From Podocnemis expansa (Eukaryota; Chordata; Testudines; Podocnemididae), in assembly GCA_007922195.1 (NCBI GenBank), contig ML681991.1, positions 48,590,089-48,654,088 on the forward strand: a stretch of 64,000 bases of DNA, read 5' to 3'. Below are positions 35,396 through 45,899 of this stretch, one piece after another. The notes below the pieces were generated by a model, which had not been told where the DNA came from, searched no databases, and worked only from the letters and a program-made list of their open reading frames with translations. Position numbers and translations under genes: made by a program. Numbering within the stretch: the stretch's first letter is position 1; every line of letters begins with the position of its first letter.

Positions 35396-36213
35396 GTAAG
35401 CTGGGAGAAGACTCAGTCAGGGAGTACATGCAGAGGGACGGTCACTGCAGATTGATCTTGGAATGGTTGAGAGCAGAACCTGGCCCTCGCCCAATTGCAG
35501 AAAGAAGATGACACCACATTGACCTTGAGGCAGCTGAGATCAGATTCTAGGAGAGTGGAAGCAACATTAGGTTCAGAGCATCTGGATCCAGGACTCCTGT
35601 GATCTGTTCCAGGTGTGATAGGGAAGTGGTGTCTAGAGGTTAGAGCAAGTGGTGGGCTCTAGGAACTCAGATAATGATCCATTTCAGAGAAATTTAGTTC
35701 ATGACCAGCTGCTGTAACCATGGCTCCCCATGGGGCTGGGAGCCCCAAGTTTCCTTCACTCTTTCCTAGCATGAGGATCTCCAAGGGTCTCCCCCATACC
35801 TGCACCCTGGTGTCTGCAAACTAAACTCTGGTATGTTCCCATGGGAGCTGGGCACCCCAGAAGCAGTTGAAGACCACAGCTTTAACTGTTCTCTGTTCAG
35901 TTTCCCCCTCTGTCCCAGGGAGAGAATACCTCTTCCCTGACCCGATGCTTCACAGCATATGAGCTGCCTCCACATTTCCTTCTAGGTCAGTAATACTTTG
36001 CACACAGCGGTTACTGATCCCACTCTCAGTCTCTGTAACACCCAGTGCAATGGGGCCTGATCTCAGAGAATGAGACTTTAGGTGTAGAAAAGGCTGGCCG
36101 GGGGAGGCTTTAGGCCCAAGAAAGTCCATGAAAGAGGCAGATCTCCCTCCTCAGACATGCACTTTCCCCATCCAGCTTCTTCCTCCCCACTGTAGGTCAA
36201 TCCAGTGACAAGC

Positions 36214-36660
36214 ATGACCATGGCCCTGAGAAGGCCCCGTCCCTTGGTCTTCCTGACCCTCATTCTGCTGGCTGCCTGCCTGGCCCAGCTCAATGAAGGC
36301 GCCAGCTACCGGCAGTTCTTGACCCGACACGTCGACTTCCCCAAAAGCGGAGCACCCAACAATCGGATCTACTGCAACAACCTGATGCGGAGGCGGGGTA
36401 TGACAAGCCCCATCTGCAAACCCATCAACACCTTCGTCCACGCTCCCCCTGGTCAGCTCCAAGCCATATGCCGCAACGCAGGGAGATGCCATAGACGAAA
36501 TCTCTGTGACAGCAACTCAACCTTCCGCCTCACCACATGCTTGGTGTCAGCTGGGTCCCGCCCTGGGAGATGTAACTACAGGGCCAGATCCCAGACCCGT
36601 CGTATCCGTGTGGCCTGTGACCGACAGCGACTGCCTGTCCACTTTGATAGAGTCCTGTAG
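36214..36660 (+). CDS. Secreted ribonuclease A family protein, complete catalytic triad
   Basis: A 148-residue protein encoded in one exon, as is usual for this family; an acceptor (ccactgtag) ends at 36195. Two in-frame ATGs (36214 and 36220) precede a clear signal peptide (about residues 1-30, hydrophobic core LVFLTLILLAACLA). The mature part of about 118 residues carries the triad: His39 (in FLTRHVDF), Lys69 in the signature CKPINTF, and His143 in PVHF, equal to His12, Lys41 and His119 of bovine RNase A. Eight cysteines (54, 68, 86, 92, 98, 109, 120, 135) fit four disulfides, including the pair that mammalian angiogenin lacks. The short N-terminal region looks angiogenin-like. The mature protein has about 21 Arg and 2 Lys against 4 acidic residues, so it is strongly cationic, as in antimicrobial RNases. 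Predicted to cleave RNA outside the cell; a defence role is inference. Confidence 0.93.
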   Translation: MTMALRRPRPLVFLTLILLAACLAQLNEGASYRQFLTRHVDFPKSGAPNNRIYCNNLMRRRGMTSPICKPINTFVHAPPGQLQAICRNAGRCHRRNLCDSNSTFRLTTCLVSAGSRPGRCNYRARSQTRRIRVACDRQRLPVHFDRVL

Positions 36661-37116
36661 GGCCAAGGCACAAGCCATGGGATGGGAGCAGGAGGCTTCC
36701 TGCTCCCCTGCTTTTGCTCCTGGGCTGCCCTCTGTTGCTGGGGCTCTCCTGCCCAATGCACCCCCCTCCCCAGGTGACACCCTCCATGACTCTCCACAGT
36801 GACATTTGCTGTCTCCCCTTCTCTCAGCAGTATAGGTCTATGGGGAGATTTCCCATGCCAGGAGACCAGTTCCTTTCAACAACAGTAAAATCTGGGTGTT
36901 TGGCCCTCACAGCTGACTCTGAGAACCTCAGCTTGAGCCCATCACCTGCCTGTCTATGCAGGATTCAAACACACCTGGCTGCCCCAGTCCCTATTACTAG
37001 CAGCCCTTTCCCACCCCTCACCTATCTGGCGATGGGGGCAGATTGTGGGGAGACAATTGTCTCAAGTAGTGCCCTGGAAGCTGCCACTGAATTTTATTTC
37101 CTTTTCCACTTCTTGC

Positions 37117-37122
37117 AATAAA
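37117..37122 (+). terminator. Poly(A) signal of the 36.2-kb RNase gene
   Basis: AATAAA within a conserved ttgcaataaa context 457 bases after the stop codon; the same context occurs after the genes at 41.1 and 44.8 kb. Confidence 0.8.
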
Positions 37123-37129
37123 ACTCTTC

Positions 37130-38430
37130 CCTGCCCATGCAGAACGAGTCAATTTGTTTGGGGGCCGGGTGCATCTGGGGGCTCCTGCTGGGGCATGTCC
37201 ATGGCTTGGTCTGACAAAGCCTTTGCTCATGGAGGCACAAGGAAAAGCTCCAGGAAACACAAAGCCAGCCTGGGGAGAGCACCCTGCTCACAGGTACGAA
37301 TGGGGAGGGACAAGGTTGGGAGGCATTAACTTAGGCAAACCTTGATCTTTCCCCAAGGGGACAGACCTCAGGCTCAGCTTGTTCTGTCTTTGGAATTGGA
37401 AAGAGGGTCTCCACCAGCCTGGCTGGGTGGTGTGCTGGGATCAGTTCACATACTCACAGCTGAATGTCCCATCACCTAAATGGCAGAGACCAGGTTTTAG
37501 TCTCTTCAGTGCAGAGCTCTTTCTTGAAAAGCAGCCTCACAGACAAAAAGCAACAGCTATAAAATGCCTCTTAGTAAGTCACAATGCCTCAAGCACAAAC
37601 CCTCGGTAACTGTGCTGATCTAACACAGTATTCTGATTAGCCAACAAAGCAGGTACAGATACCAGTTCTAGACAGAGACTCTTTCTTTCTTCCTTCTTCT
37701 GTCAGGTACTTGGTCTATTTTCTCAGTCCCTCTAAGCAGGGAGTCCCTCTGATCTAACGTCCCTCACAGTAGGGTCTACCCTAATGCCCTCTGGTCCCAA
37801 AGCCCTTCGGTCCAACAGTATCTCTAGCTTTGTCACATATATGTGTACAGATACGTACTGTGATACTCCCCCAATGGTAATACTGTTCCCCTAAGGAGTC
37901 CCAAGATATGCAGAACATACTTCGCTAGCATATCATCTAGCACACCGTAATTAATTCATAATTTGGGAGGGGGCTCCAGGGATCGGCTGATGTACACATT
38001 CTCAATAACTACTCACCCGAGCACCTGACGTTGTGCCATTGTATAGGGTCAGTTGACCCACATCAGTTAGTCGCAGGTTCACCATTACCCAGGTCCACAT
38101 GTTCACACCAGATAAATTGGCCAGTGGCTGAACATGCCCATCGGTCTTCCACATCAGCACAGCTCTGCACACGGGGGCTCACATCAGTGCACAGTGCAGA
38201 GTCCAGCCTTCTCCATGCTTTGCACCAAACTTATCCATTGCAATATGCTGTGGTAATTCAGCACCACAGCATCATCTCAACATTGCACATCACTGCAAAG
38301 GCCATGGGGCTGAAGAGTGGGGAAGCAAACAGCTTAGCCAGGAGCACACCCACTTAGCTTTTGGCTCTACCAGGCAAGCCCTGAGCCAGAGGGATCCTCC
38401 TACTGGGATATTTCTCATCACTTCCACCAC
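37130..38430. other. Downstream flank; no recognised gene
   Basis: The first 200 bases (cagggaaacacaaagccag-type phrase near 37255) are shared with the other units. From about 37600 on I see unclassified sequence without frames of interest. Confidence 0.4.
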
Positions 38431-39245
38431 CTCAGCCCCATCCCTTCACAGATTTCCCCACCCTCAGCCCATGCCCCTGGTTTGTGAAACTTCCCCCCTA
38501 TGCACAGTTTTCCCCACTGCCCTAGGGAGACCAGCCCCTCCAGACCACAAGGGGCCAGAGAGGATCATGTCCAATAGCTGGGACATCCAAACCACCAACT
38601 GACATCTGGTGAAGGCTGGGCAGCGCGAGATGGGCCCTGGGGATTTGTTCTCTGCCTGGTATGGGTTAGGGTCAGTTGAGGCTGAGAGGTTGGAAACAAC
38701 CCTATTAGGGTCAGACCTGGGTCTGCCCCTGTCTGGGAGGTGTCCTAGCCCTGTGGCTGTGAGGACTGGGGAATGCTGCAGAATGAATGGACAGAAGCTG
38801 GCACAGGTGGTCCTGGCAGGGTCACAGAGCTGGTTTCAAAGGATGGGGTCTGGAAATCCAGCCCTGGAGCCAGCCCCTCTCTGCTCCTTCTCATCAGAGT
38901 CTGGGTTGATGAGGGAGAAAAACAGAGAAGAAACGCAGGATCAGACTGGACAGGGTATCCAGTTGGCCTAGCCTGCCAAATCCTCCTGTGCCTAGGTAGT
39001 CCAGACCCCCTACTTTACCTGGCCATTACAGGGGAACAGAGGCTATTAGAGTCAGATACATATATACCCCCAGGCACACAGAATCACACAAACACATCCA
39101 CAACACCCACATGGGTTCATATATATACATGTAATTTGCATACACACACATACACATGCCACTTGCAGACACACTCAGAGTGTTCATACTCCTTATTCAC
39201 ACACACATGCATATAGAAAAGACACACATGTGCGAGCGAGCGTGT

Positions 39246-39295
<50 letters not shown>

Positions 39296-39900
39296 GTGGA
39301 TAAGAAGCAGCCCCAGAGACAACCAAACTTCCAAAGTCAGGCTGGTGCCAGCACCTAGTCCCTGCTTCCATCCCCCAATGTCCACTCCAGCTCCCATCCT
39401 TCCTTGGGCTGGCACTGATCCACTCTTCTAGACAGGCCTTTCCTGACCAGGTCACTGCCCTTTGCATGCCCAGAGACCTGGGCACAGACCATGAGAGGAC
39501 TAGATGGGGCTGCAAGTTGTGCTCATGGGGTACCCAGGGCATCAGTAATGGGGTGGATTAACTGCAGCACCAGCACTGTGTGGTAAGAGGGACTGGGAGC
39601 CAGGACACCTGCGTTCTGTCCCTATGTCTAGGAGGAGAATGGGGTCAGGTGGGCTACAGAGGGGGCTGGGTGTCAGGACTCCTGGGTTCCATTTCCATCC
39701 CTGGTGAAACACCGGGCTGAGGATCACAGAGGCAGACTCTCCTACAGTCTTCAGGCACTCCAGGTTGTGGGATTCAAAGTGTCCCAGTACCCTGCCCTGT
39801 GCATCCTTCCCCTCAACTCCTTGCCCCACCCAGAACTCCCAGGCCTTCAGTGGGAGGAGCTGCCACCACCAAGCCTCAGCCCAAAGCCACCTCCCCACCC
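38430..39900 (+). repeat. Upstream block of the 41.1-kb RNase unit
   Basis: It matches the other upstream blocks (accaccaactgacatctgg near 38590), includes the CA microsatellite at 39247-39294, and has tRNA-derived SINE fragments near 39590-39720 (tcaggactcctgggttcc). Confidence 0.6.
39247..39294. repeat. (CA)n microsatellite
   Basis: About 24 uninterrupted CA units, at the same place in the duplication unit as the CA array at 26.8 kb. Confidence 0.95.
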
Positions 39901-39906
39901 AGGGTC

Positions 39907-39914
39907 TATATAAT
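39907..39914 (+). promoter_or_regulatory. TATA box of the 41.1-kb RNase gene
   Basis: tatataat about 30 bases before the conserved exon 1. The same site reads tatataa in the 44.8-kb copy. Confidence 0.7.
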
Positions 39915-39939
39915 GGGCTCAGAAGGGAAGGAGATGCAG

Positions 39940-39998
39940 GCACTGTGTGCTCAACTGCCAGCTGGATCCATCTATTCTACAGGAGCCGTAGGACTGGG
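39940..39998 (+). other. Non-coding exon 1 of the 41.1-kb RNase gene
   Basis: Conserved gctggatccatct and caggagcc phrases, followed by a donor ggtaagt with GT at 39999. The intron would run 39999-41071 (1073 bases), longer than in the sister genes because of an inserted hAT element. Confidence 0.6.
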
Positions 39999-40152
39999 GT
40001 AAGTCAGGAAAAGACCAGGCCAGAGGCTTGGGGTGACCAGGGGGAAGGTTGCTGCAAATCAGCTCAAGGATCTGGGCTGGGAGTAGAACCTGACCCTGAC
40101 TGAGCAGGTGACCCCATGCTGAACCCAGAGCAGCTCAGATCAGACTCTAGGA

Positions 40153-40366
40153 CAGTGTTTCCCAACCAGTTGGCAATGGCACACAGGTGTGTCATCAGGC
40201 CTGAGCAGGTGTGCCATGGAATTTTTTGAAAAACTTCTCAAGTTCTGAATTGACTCTTGAATATTCACGATTTCATTTGGAGACTATAGGGTGGTATGCC
40301 TCAAAATAATTAAAGGTATCAAGGTGTGCTCTGGCTCGCCAGCTGAGAAAAAGTTGGGAAACACTG
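40153..40366. mobile_element. hAT-type miniature element in intron 1 of the 41.1-kb RNase gene
   Basis: The ends cagtgtttcccaacc and gttgggaaacactg are inverted repeats. Flanking octamers ctctagga and tcctagga match at six of eight positions. The sister gene at 36.2 kb has the empty site (agattctaggagagtg), so the insertion followed the duplication that separated the two copies. Confidence 0.85.
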
Positions 40367-41089
40367 TCCTAGGAGAGTGAAAGGAACATGGAGAGAGAAG
40401 GCATCTGGAGCCAAGACTTCTGAGTTCTCTTCTGGCTCTGAAGGGGGCTGGGGTCTAGTAGTTAAGGCAGGGGGTGGGCTTTAAGAATCAGGACAACAGA
40501 CAATTTCAGACAAAGCAGGATCACTGCCCTTCTAGAATCATAGCTGACTGCCCTTCTAGCAGTCGTTGTGAGCCCCAGGTTTCCTTCCCTCTTTCACAGA
40601 ATGAGAATTTCCAAATCTCTCCTCCCATTCCCAGAGTCTTCTGGCCAAACCCTGGTGTTCCCCATAAGAGTTGGGCACCCCAGAAGGAGCTGGGGACCCC
40701 AACTTCCACTGTTCTTTGCTCTGTTTCCCCATCTGTCCCAGGGGAAGAATAACCATTCCCTGGCCAGCTTCCCCCACACCGTATGTGGGTTGCATCTGTT
40801 TTCTTCTGGGCCTCTGATACTCCACACACAGTGGGGCCCTGGTCCAGCTTGCAGGAGGTGCCGTGTCTGGCACAGTGGGGCCCAGATCACAGTCAGAGTG
40901 TGGGTAGTACCTAGTGGGGGGGGAGGCTGCTTGGAAATGGGGGGAAATGAGTCTCTAGGAATAGAATAGGTTGGCTTGGGGTGGGGTTTGCACCCAGGCG
41001 TTTCCATGGAGGAGGCAGATCCCACTACCACCAGTGGTGCCTCTGTCCATTTCTCCCCCTCCCCACTGCAGGTCGATCCAGCAAGGAAC

Positions 41090-41533
41090 ATGGCCATGGC
41101 CTCCAGGGGACCCAGCCCCTTGGTCTTCCTGACCCTCGTCCTGCTGGCCACCAGCCTGGCCCAGGTCACCCCAGGTGCCCGCTACCGACAGTTCTTGACC
41201 CGACATGTTGACTTCCCCAAAACCCGCACTATTAACAACCGGATCTACTGCAATCTCCTGATGCAGCGACGGGGAATGACCCGCCCCTTCTGCAAAGCCA
41301 CCAACACCTTCATCCATGCCCCTGCTGACCAGGTCCAAGCCGTCTGCCGCCACGCAGGGAGATGCCATGGACGAAACCTCTGTGACAGTAACACAGCCTT
41401 TCGCCTCACCACATGCTATGTGGCATCTGGATCCCGCCCGGGGAACTGTTTGTATAGGGGCAGAGACCAGACTCGCCAGATCCGTGTGACCTGTAACCGG
41501 CTTCTGCCCATCTACTTTGAAAGAGTGCTGTAG
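41090..41533 (+). CDS. Secreted ribonuclease A family protein with C-terminal catalytic His replaced by Tyr
   Basis: A 147-residue protein in one exon after an acceptor ending at 41071. The first ATG (41090) is used, with a second at 41096 that may serve equally. The signal peptide covers about residues 1-30. His39 and Lys69 (signature CKATNTF) of the triad are present, but the position of His119 of RNase A is Tyr142 (PIYF, codon TAC, against CAC in the sister gene). All eight family cysteines remain (54, 68, 86, 92, 98, 109, 120, 135), so the fold should be intact. Charge is again strongly positive (about 19 Arg and 2 Lys against 5 acidic residues). Loss of this histidine removes the general acid of RNA cleavage and normally abolishes activity by orders of magnitude. 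Promoter, splice sites and poly(A) signal look intact, so a non-enzymatic role is possible; recent pseudogenisation by a single change is the alternative. Confidence 0.92.
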   Translation: MAMASRGPSPLVFLTLVLLATSLAQVTPGARYRQFLTRHVDFPKTRTINNRIYCNLLMQRRGMTRPFCKATNTFIHAPADQVQAVCRHAGRCHGRNLCDSNTAFRLTTCYVASGSRPGNCLYRGRDQTRQIRVTCNRLLPIYFERVL

Positions 41534-41996
41534 GGTGAAAGGGATGGTCATAGGCTGCCATCAGGGTGGTCACCTGCCCCTGCCCCCTCACTTTCCCTCC
41601 TCAGCTGTCCTCTTTCTGCCCCTTCTTGCCCTGCCTATCTGAGGCCCACCATGAGCCTCCAAGGGACATTCAGTACCTTCCTTTGTCCTAAAGCACATTA
41701 ATGTGGGGCAACAGGGGGATTTCCAATCCTGATTGCCCAATTCCTTTCCACACCAGTAAAAATACAGGCATTGAGCCTTCACAGCTATCTCTGAGAACCT
41801 CAGCTGAGCCCATCACCTGCCTGTCTGGGCAGGAAACAAATACTAGCTGCCCCACTGCCCTTTACCCAGCACAGATGCCCCTTCCTACCCCTCGCCTGTC
41901 AGGCGCTGGAGGCAGCTGGTGAGGAGACCCCCTCCCATTGTCCCAGCAGGAGCCTTGGAAGCTATAACTGAGTTTTATTTCCTTGCATCTTACTGC

Positions 41997-42002
41997 AATA
42001 AA
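41997..42002 (+). terminator. Poly(A) signal of the 41.1-kb RNase gene
   Basis: AATAAA in an actgcaataaa context, 464 bases after the stop codon. Confidence 0.8.
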
Positions 42003-42894
42003 ATTCTTCTGTGCCCATGCAAAACCAGTGTGTTTGGGGCCCAGAGACATCTGTGGGCTCCTACTGAAGCACGTTCATGGTTCAGTCTGATGGAGATGTC
42101 ACTCATGAAGGCACAAGACAAAGCTCCAGGAAACATAAAGCCAGACTGAGGAGAGTGTCGTGCTCACAGATATGGACTGAGGAGTGAGGTTACAGAGTGT
42201 CACTGGAAACTGAGGAACAACCTGGTCCTCTCCCAAGGGGACATTGCTCAGTTTGGTCCATCTTTGGAATGAGGGTCCCAGCCAGCCTGGCCAGCTGTCA
42301 CTGCAAAGGCTGCGGGTACAAATGTCTCCTCTCCACCAGCCAGGCTCTGGAACCAGGGGGATTATTCCAGAACATTTCCCATCACCTGAGCCAGCTCTTA
42401 ACCATTCTTAGGTGAAATATTTTCCTACCTAAAGTCATGCACTCCCTGAGCCCTCTCTCTTCTCTGATTTCCCCAGATATAGCCTGGGAGAGAGAAACCT
42501 CCCGTGTCCAGGGATTTCCCCACTGCCCCAGGGTGAGCAGCCTGCCCTAGAGTCCACAAGAGCCAAAGCCGGCGATTATGTGTGATGCCTGCAGCATCAC
42601 AACCACCAGCTGATACCTAACAAGCACTGGTCAGTGCAGGACAGACCCTGGGGCCTTGCTCCCTGCACAGGGTGGACCAGGGCCAGTCCAGGCTTGGGTG
42701 GGTCTGGGGCAGCCACATTAGGGTCAGATCTGAGCCTGTGAGATCTGGGGAACACTGAAAGGTGAGTGGGACAGAAGACTCATAGTGGGCACTGATGCCA
42801 GTGCAGGCTCATGGTGGAAATCCGGACCTAGAGCCAGCCCCTACCCGGCCTGTTATCTGCGGGGTCCAGACTAGTCATGGGGGAAAAGAGAGAA

Positions 42895-43455
42895 GAAACC
42901 CACTTGCTGGTGGATTCTCTGTACCTTAAAGTTTTTAAACCATGATTTGAGGACTCTAATAACTCAGTCATAGGTTAGAGCAGTGGTTCCCAACCTTTTT
43001 CAGGCTGAGGACCCCTTTTTAACAAAAGAAATCTTTGTAGTTCCCCTGCCTGATCATATAATCTGGCCCGCACCACTCTGGCGGTGCCACTGGGACAGCC
43101 GGTGAGTGACACCACCACCACCATGGCCCACACTGCTGGGCAGCTGAGCCGGGGTGGCGATGGCCCCTGCCCTTGCCCCTCCCAGGGAGCCGCTGTGGCC
43201 TCATTCCCCTGCTGGGATCGAGCCTTGGGCAGGGAGAGGCAGCCCTGGCAGACTGCATTAGGGCTGCAACTGGATTCTGGCCCTGGTAGGGAGAGGCTCT
43301 GCAGACCCCCTGCACCATGGTTGTGGACCCCCAGGGGTCCCTGGACCCCAGGCTGGGAACCACTGGATTAGAGGTTTATTACAGGAGTGGATGAGAGGGG
43401 TTTTATGGCATGCAATGTGCAGGAGATCAGACTAGATGATCATGTTGGGGTACCC
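42895..43455 (+). mobile_element. CR1 LINE 3' fragment, split by a hAT element
   Basis: The left part (ctggtggattctctgtacc through aactcagtcataggttagag) and the right part (ggcatgcaatgtgcaggag through actagatgatcatg) together follow the sense-strand CR1 3' UTR. Confidence 0.75.
42981..43365. mobile_element. hAT-type miniature element nested in CR1
   Basis: Ends cagtggttcccaacc and ggctgggaaccactg are inverted repeats. The flanking octamers ggttagag (42973-42980) and gattagag (43366-43373) match at seven of eight positions, giving a clear hAT target duplication. The interior is GC-rich; the frames inside it are not genes. Confidence 0.85.
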
Positions 43456-43818
43456 AGGGCACCAGTAACTTGGTGGATTCACTGCAGCACCAGGGTCTTG
43501 TGGTAAGAGGGGCTGGGAGTCGGGACACTTGGGTTCCATCCCAAGCTGTGCGAGGGGAGTGTACTTTGGTGGGCTACAGTGAAGGAGGTTGGGAGCCAGT
43601 ATTCCTGGATTCCTCTCCCATCCTTGGGAAACACCAGGCTGAGAATTCCTGTGGCATGTGCCCCACTTCCAGGCAGTAGGGCTTGGGATTTCAGAATGTC
43701 CTAGGACCCTGCCCTGTGCTTGCTTCCCCCAGAACTGTTTGCCCCACCCAGAACTTCTGGACATTCAGTGGGAGGAGCTGCCCTCCCCAAACCACAGCCA
43801 AAATGCCCCCATATGCTC

Positions 43819-43825
43819 TATATAA
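43819..43825 (+). promoter_or_regulatory. TATA box of the 44.8-kb RNase pseudogene
   Basis: tatataa at the conserved distance before exon 1; the promoter therefore still looks usable. Confidence 0.65.
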
Positions 43826-43849
43826 CTGGGCACAGAGAAAGAGATTCAG

Positions 43850-43908
43850 AAACTCTCAGCTCTGCCAGCAGCTGAATCCATCCACCTGACAGGAACCCCA
43901 GGATCCAG
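43850..43908 (+). other. Non-coding exon 1 of the 44.8-kb RNase pseudogene
   Basis: The conserved ctgccagcagctgaatcc phrase is followed by a gtaag donor at 43909. The intron would run 43909-44728 (820 bases). Confidence 0.6.
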
Positions 43909-44752
43909 GTAAGCTGAGACCAGACCCATCCAGGAGGGAAACGCAATGGGAGGGTTATTGTGAATTGACCCCAGGGGCTGGGAATAGAACCCATCCATGG
44001 CCCCATAGCAGACAAGGAGTGACTTCACATTGACCCTGAGGGGCTGAGACCAGAACCTAGGACAGTGGGTGAAACGCAGGGGGAGAGGGCATCTGGAGCT
44101 AGAAGTCCTGTGTTCTATTACAGCTATGGGAGAGGAGTGGAGGCTAATGGTTAGAGCAAGTGATGGGCTCTAGGAGTCAGGACAATAGACAACTTCAGCC
44201 AAAGGAGGATTGCTGACAGTTCAGTATGTGTCCAGCTGCTCTTCTAGCCATTGCTCCCAACAGGGCCTGGGACTCCTGGGTTCCCTTCTCTGATTCATAG
44301 AATGAAGATCTACAAGGGCCTCTGGAGTCTGCAGGCAAACCATAGTGTATTCCCAAGGAAGCTGAGCACCCCAAAGGGAGGTGGAGACTCCAACTTAACT
44401 GTTCTTTGCTCGGTTTTCCGATTTCTCTGTGTTAGAATAACCTTTCCGTGGCCTGTTTTCCACGCATTTTGAGCTGTAGCCACGTTTCTTTCTGGATCTG
44501 TGATATGCCACACACAATGGGACCCTGATCTCACTTCAGCAGAACGGGGTCCTGATCCTGATCAGCATCTGTGCAGCATCTTGCACTGGGGGAGGAGTGC
44601 TGTTGTCAGTGAGAGGATGAGGCTCTAAGGACAAAACAGGTTGACATCGGAACGGATTTGGACCCAGGATGTTCCATGAAGAAGGCAGATCTCCACCCAA
44701 ACCGGGCTCCATCCTGTCCTCACTGCAGATCAATGCAGCACCACACATACCC

Positions 44753-45181
44753 ATGGACCCAAGGAGTCCCCACCCTTTGCTCTTCATGGCCCTCACCCTG
44801 CTGGCTGCTGGCCTGGCTCAACTCAGTGAATGTGCCAGCTTTCTGCAGTTCAGAACCCATCACATCAACATCCCTAAGACTCATGCCCTCAGTGACTGGA
44901 TCTACTGCAACACCATGATGCAGTGCTGGGGCATGACCTGCCCCATCTGTAAATCCACCAACACCTTTGTCCATGAGAATGACAGCCACATCCAAATCAT
45001 TTAGGGCACTGCAGAAAGATCCAATACAGGAAGCTTCTTTGACAGTAACACAGCATACAACGTTACCACATGCCAGGTGCCATCTGGATCCCACCGAGGG
45101 CACTGCTTTTACACAGCCACAGTCCAGACCCACCCAATCCACATGGCCTGTGACCCTGTCTACTTCAAGAGAATCCTATAG
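44753..45181 (+). pseudogene. RNase A family pseudogene with retained processing signals
   Basis: The acceptor (ctcactgcag) ends at 44728, and ATG at 44753 opens a signal peptide followed by an RNase-like N-terminus. The first catalytic His and the Lys signature (CKSTNTF) are intact. An in-frame TAG at 45002 replaces the third conserved cysteine codon, ending the frame after 83 residues. Beyond it the exon keeps frame to its natural stop at 45179-45181 (143 codons in all), but the cysteine codons at two further conserved positions have become TCC and TTC, and the final catalytic His is TAC, as in the 41.1-kb gene. TATA box, exon 1 donor, acceptor and AATAAA (45636) all remain. It may be transcribed but cannot make a folded RNase. 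Confidence 0.9.
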
Positions 45182-45635
45182 GACCAAGGTGCTGGCCACT
45201 GGCTGAGAATGGTGTGTTGGTCCCCTAATCTTCTGCTTTCGCTCCTGGGCTGTCCTCTGTTGCTGACAGCTCAACTGTCCCCTCTCAGCCTCTTCCGGGC
45301 AGCACTCTCCATAAGTCTCCAAAGACACATGTGCTGTCTTCCATTGCTCCAAAGCCCTGTGAGAGGATTTCCAGTGCTCAATTCCCATTGACACCAGTGA
45401 AAGTCCAAGCATCCACCACTACCATCCAGCTGGTTCTGAGAATCTCAGCCCGAGCCCATCATCCACCTGTCTGGGCAGAAAACAAACACACTTGGCTTCC
45501 CCAGTACCCATTTCATAGCACAGACCCCTTCCCACCCTCACTGTCAGGCTCTGGGGGGCAGAATGTGGGGAGATGATTGTCCCAGGAAGTGCCCTAGAAG
45601 CTGTCACTGAGTTTTATTTCTTTGCTGCTTCTTGC

Positions 45636-45641
45636 AATAAA
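45636..45641 (+). terminator. Poly(A) signal of the 44.8-kb RNase pseudogene
   Basis: AATAAA in a cttgcaataaa context, 455 bases after the natural stop codon. Confidence 0.75.
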
Positions 45642-45899
45642 AGCTTCCTTATCAACACAAAATGAATCAGCATGTTCCAGGACTGGAGAGGTCTGCAGGC
45701 TCTGACTGAGACTGGCACAGAGCCCCCACTGGTGCTCACTGGTGGATGCAGAAGAAAAAGCTCTAGGAAACACAAGGCCAACTAGGGGTCCATCCTGCTC
45801 ACAGCTATGGACAGTGGGGCTGGGGGGCATTAGAGGGGAACTCTGGCACAGCCTGGTGCTACCCTGAGGGCACAGAGCTCAGCTTGTTCTGTCTTTGGG

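Larger units (their letters stand above)
42450..43810 (+). repeat. Upstream block of the 44.8-kb RNase pseudogene unit
   Basis: It begins with the shared phrases (gatttccccagat, accaccagctgatacctaac near 42600) and ends with tRNA-derived SINE fragments (43495-43640). In the middle a CR1 fragment and a hAT miniature element replace the CA microsatellite part of the other units. Confidence 0.6.
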
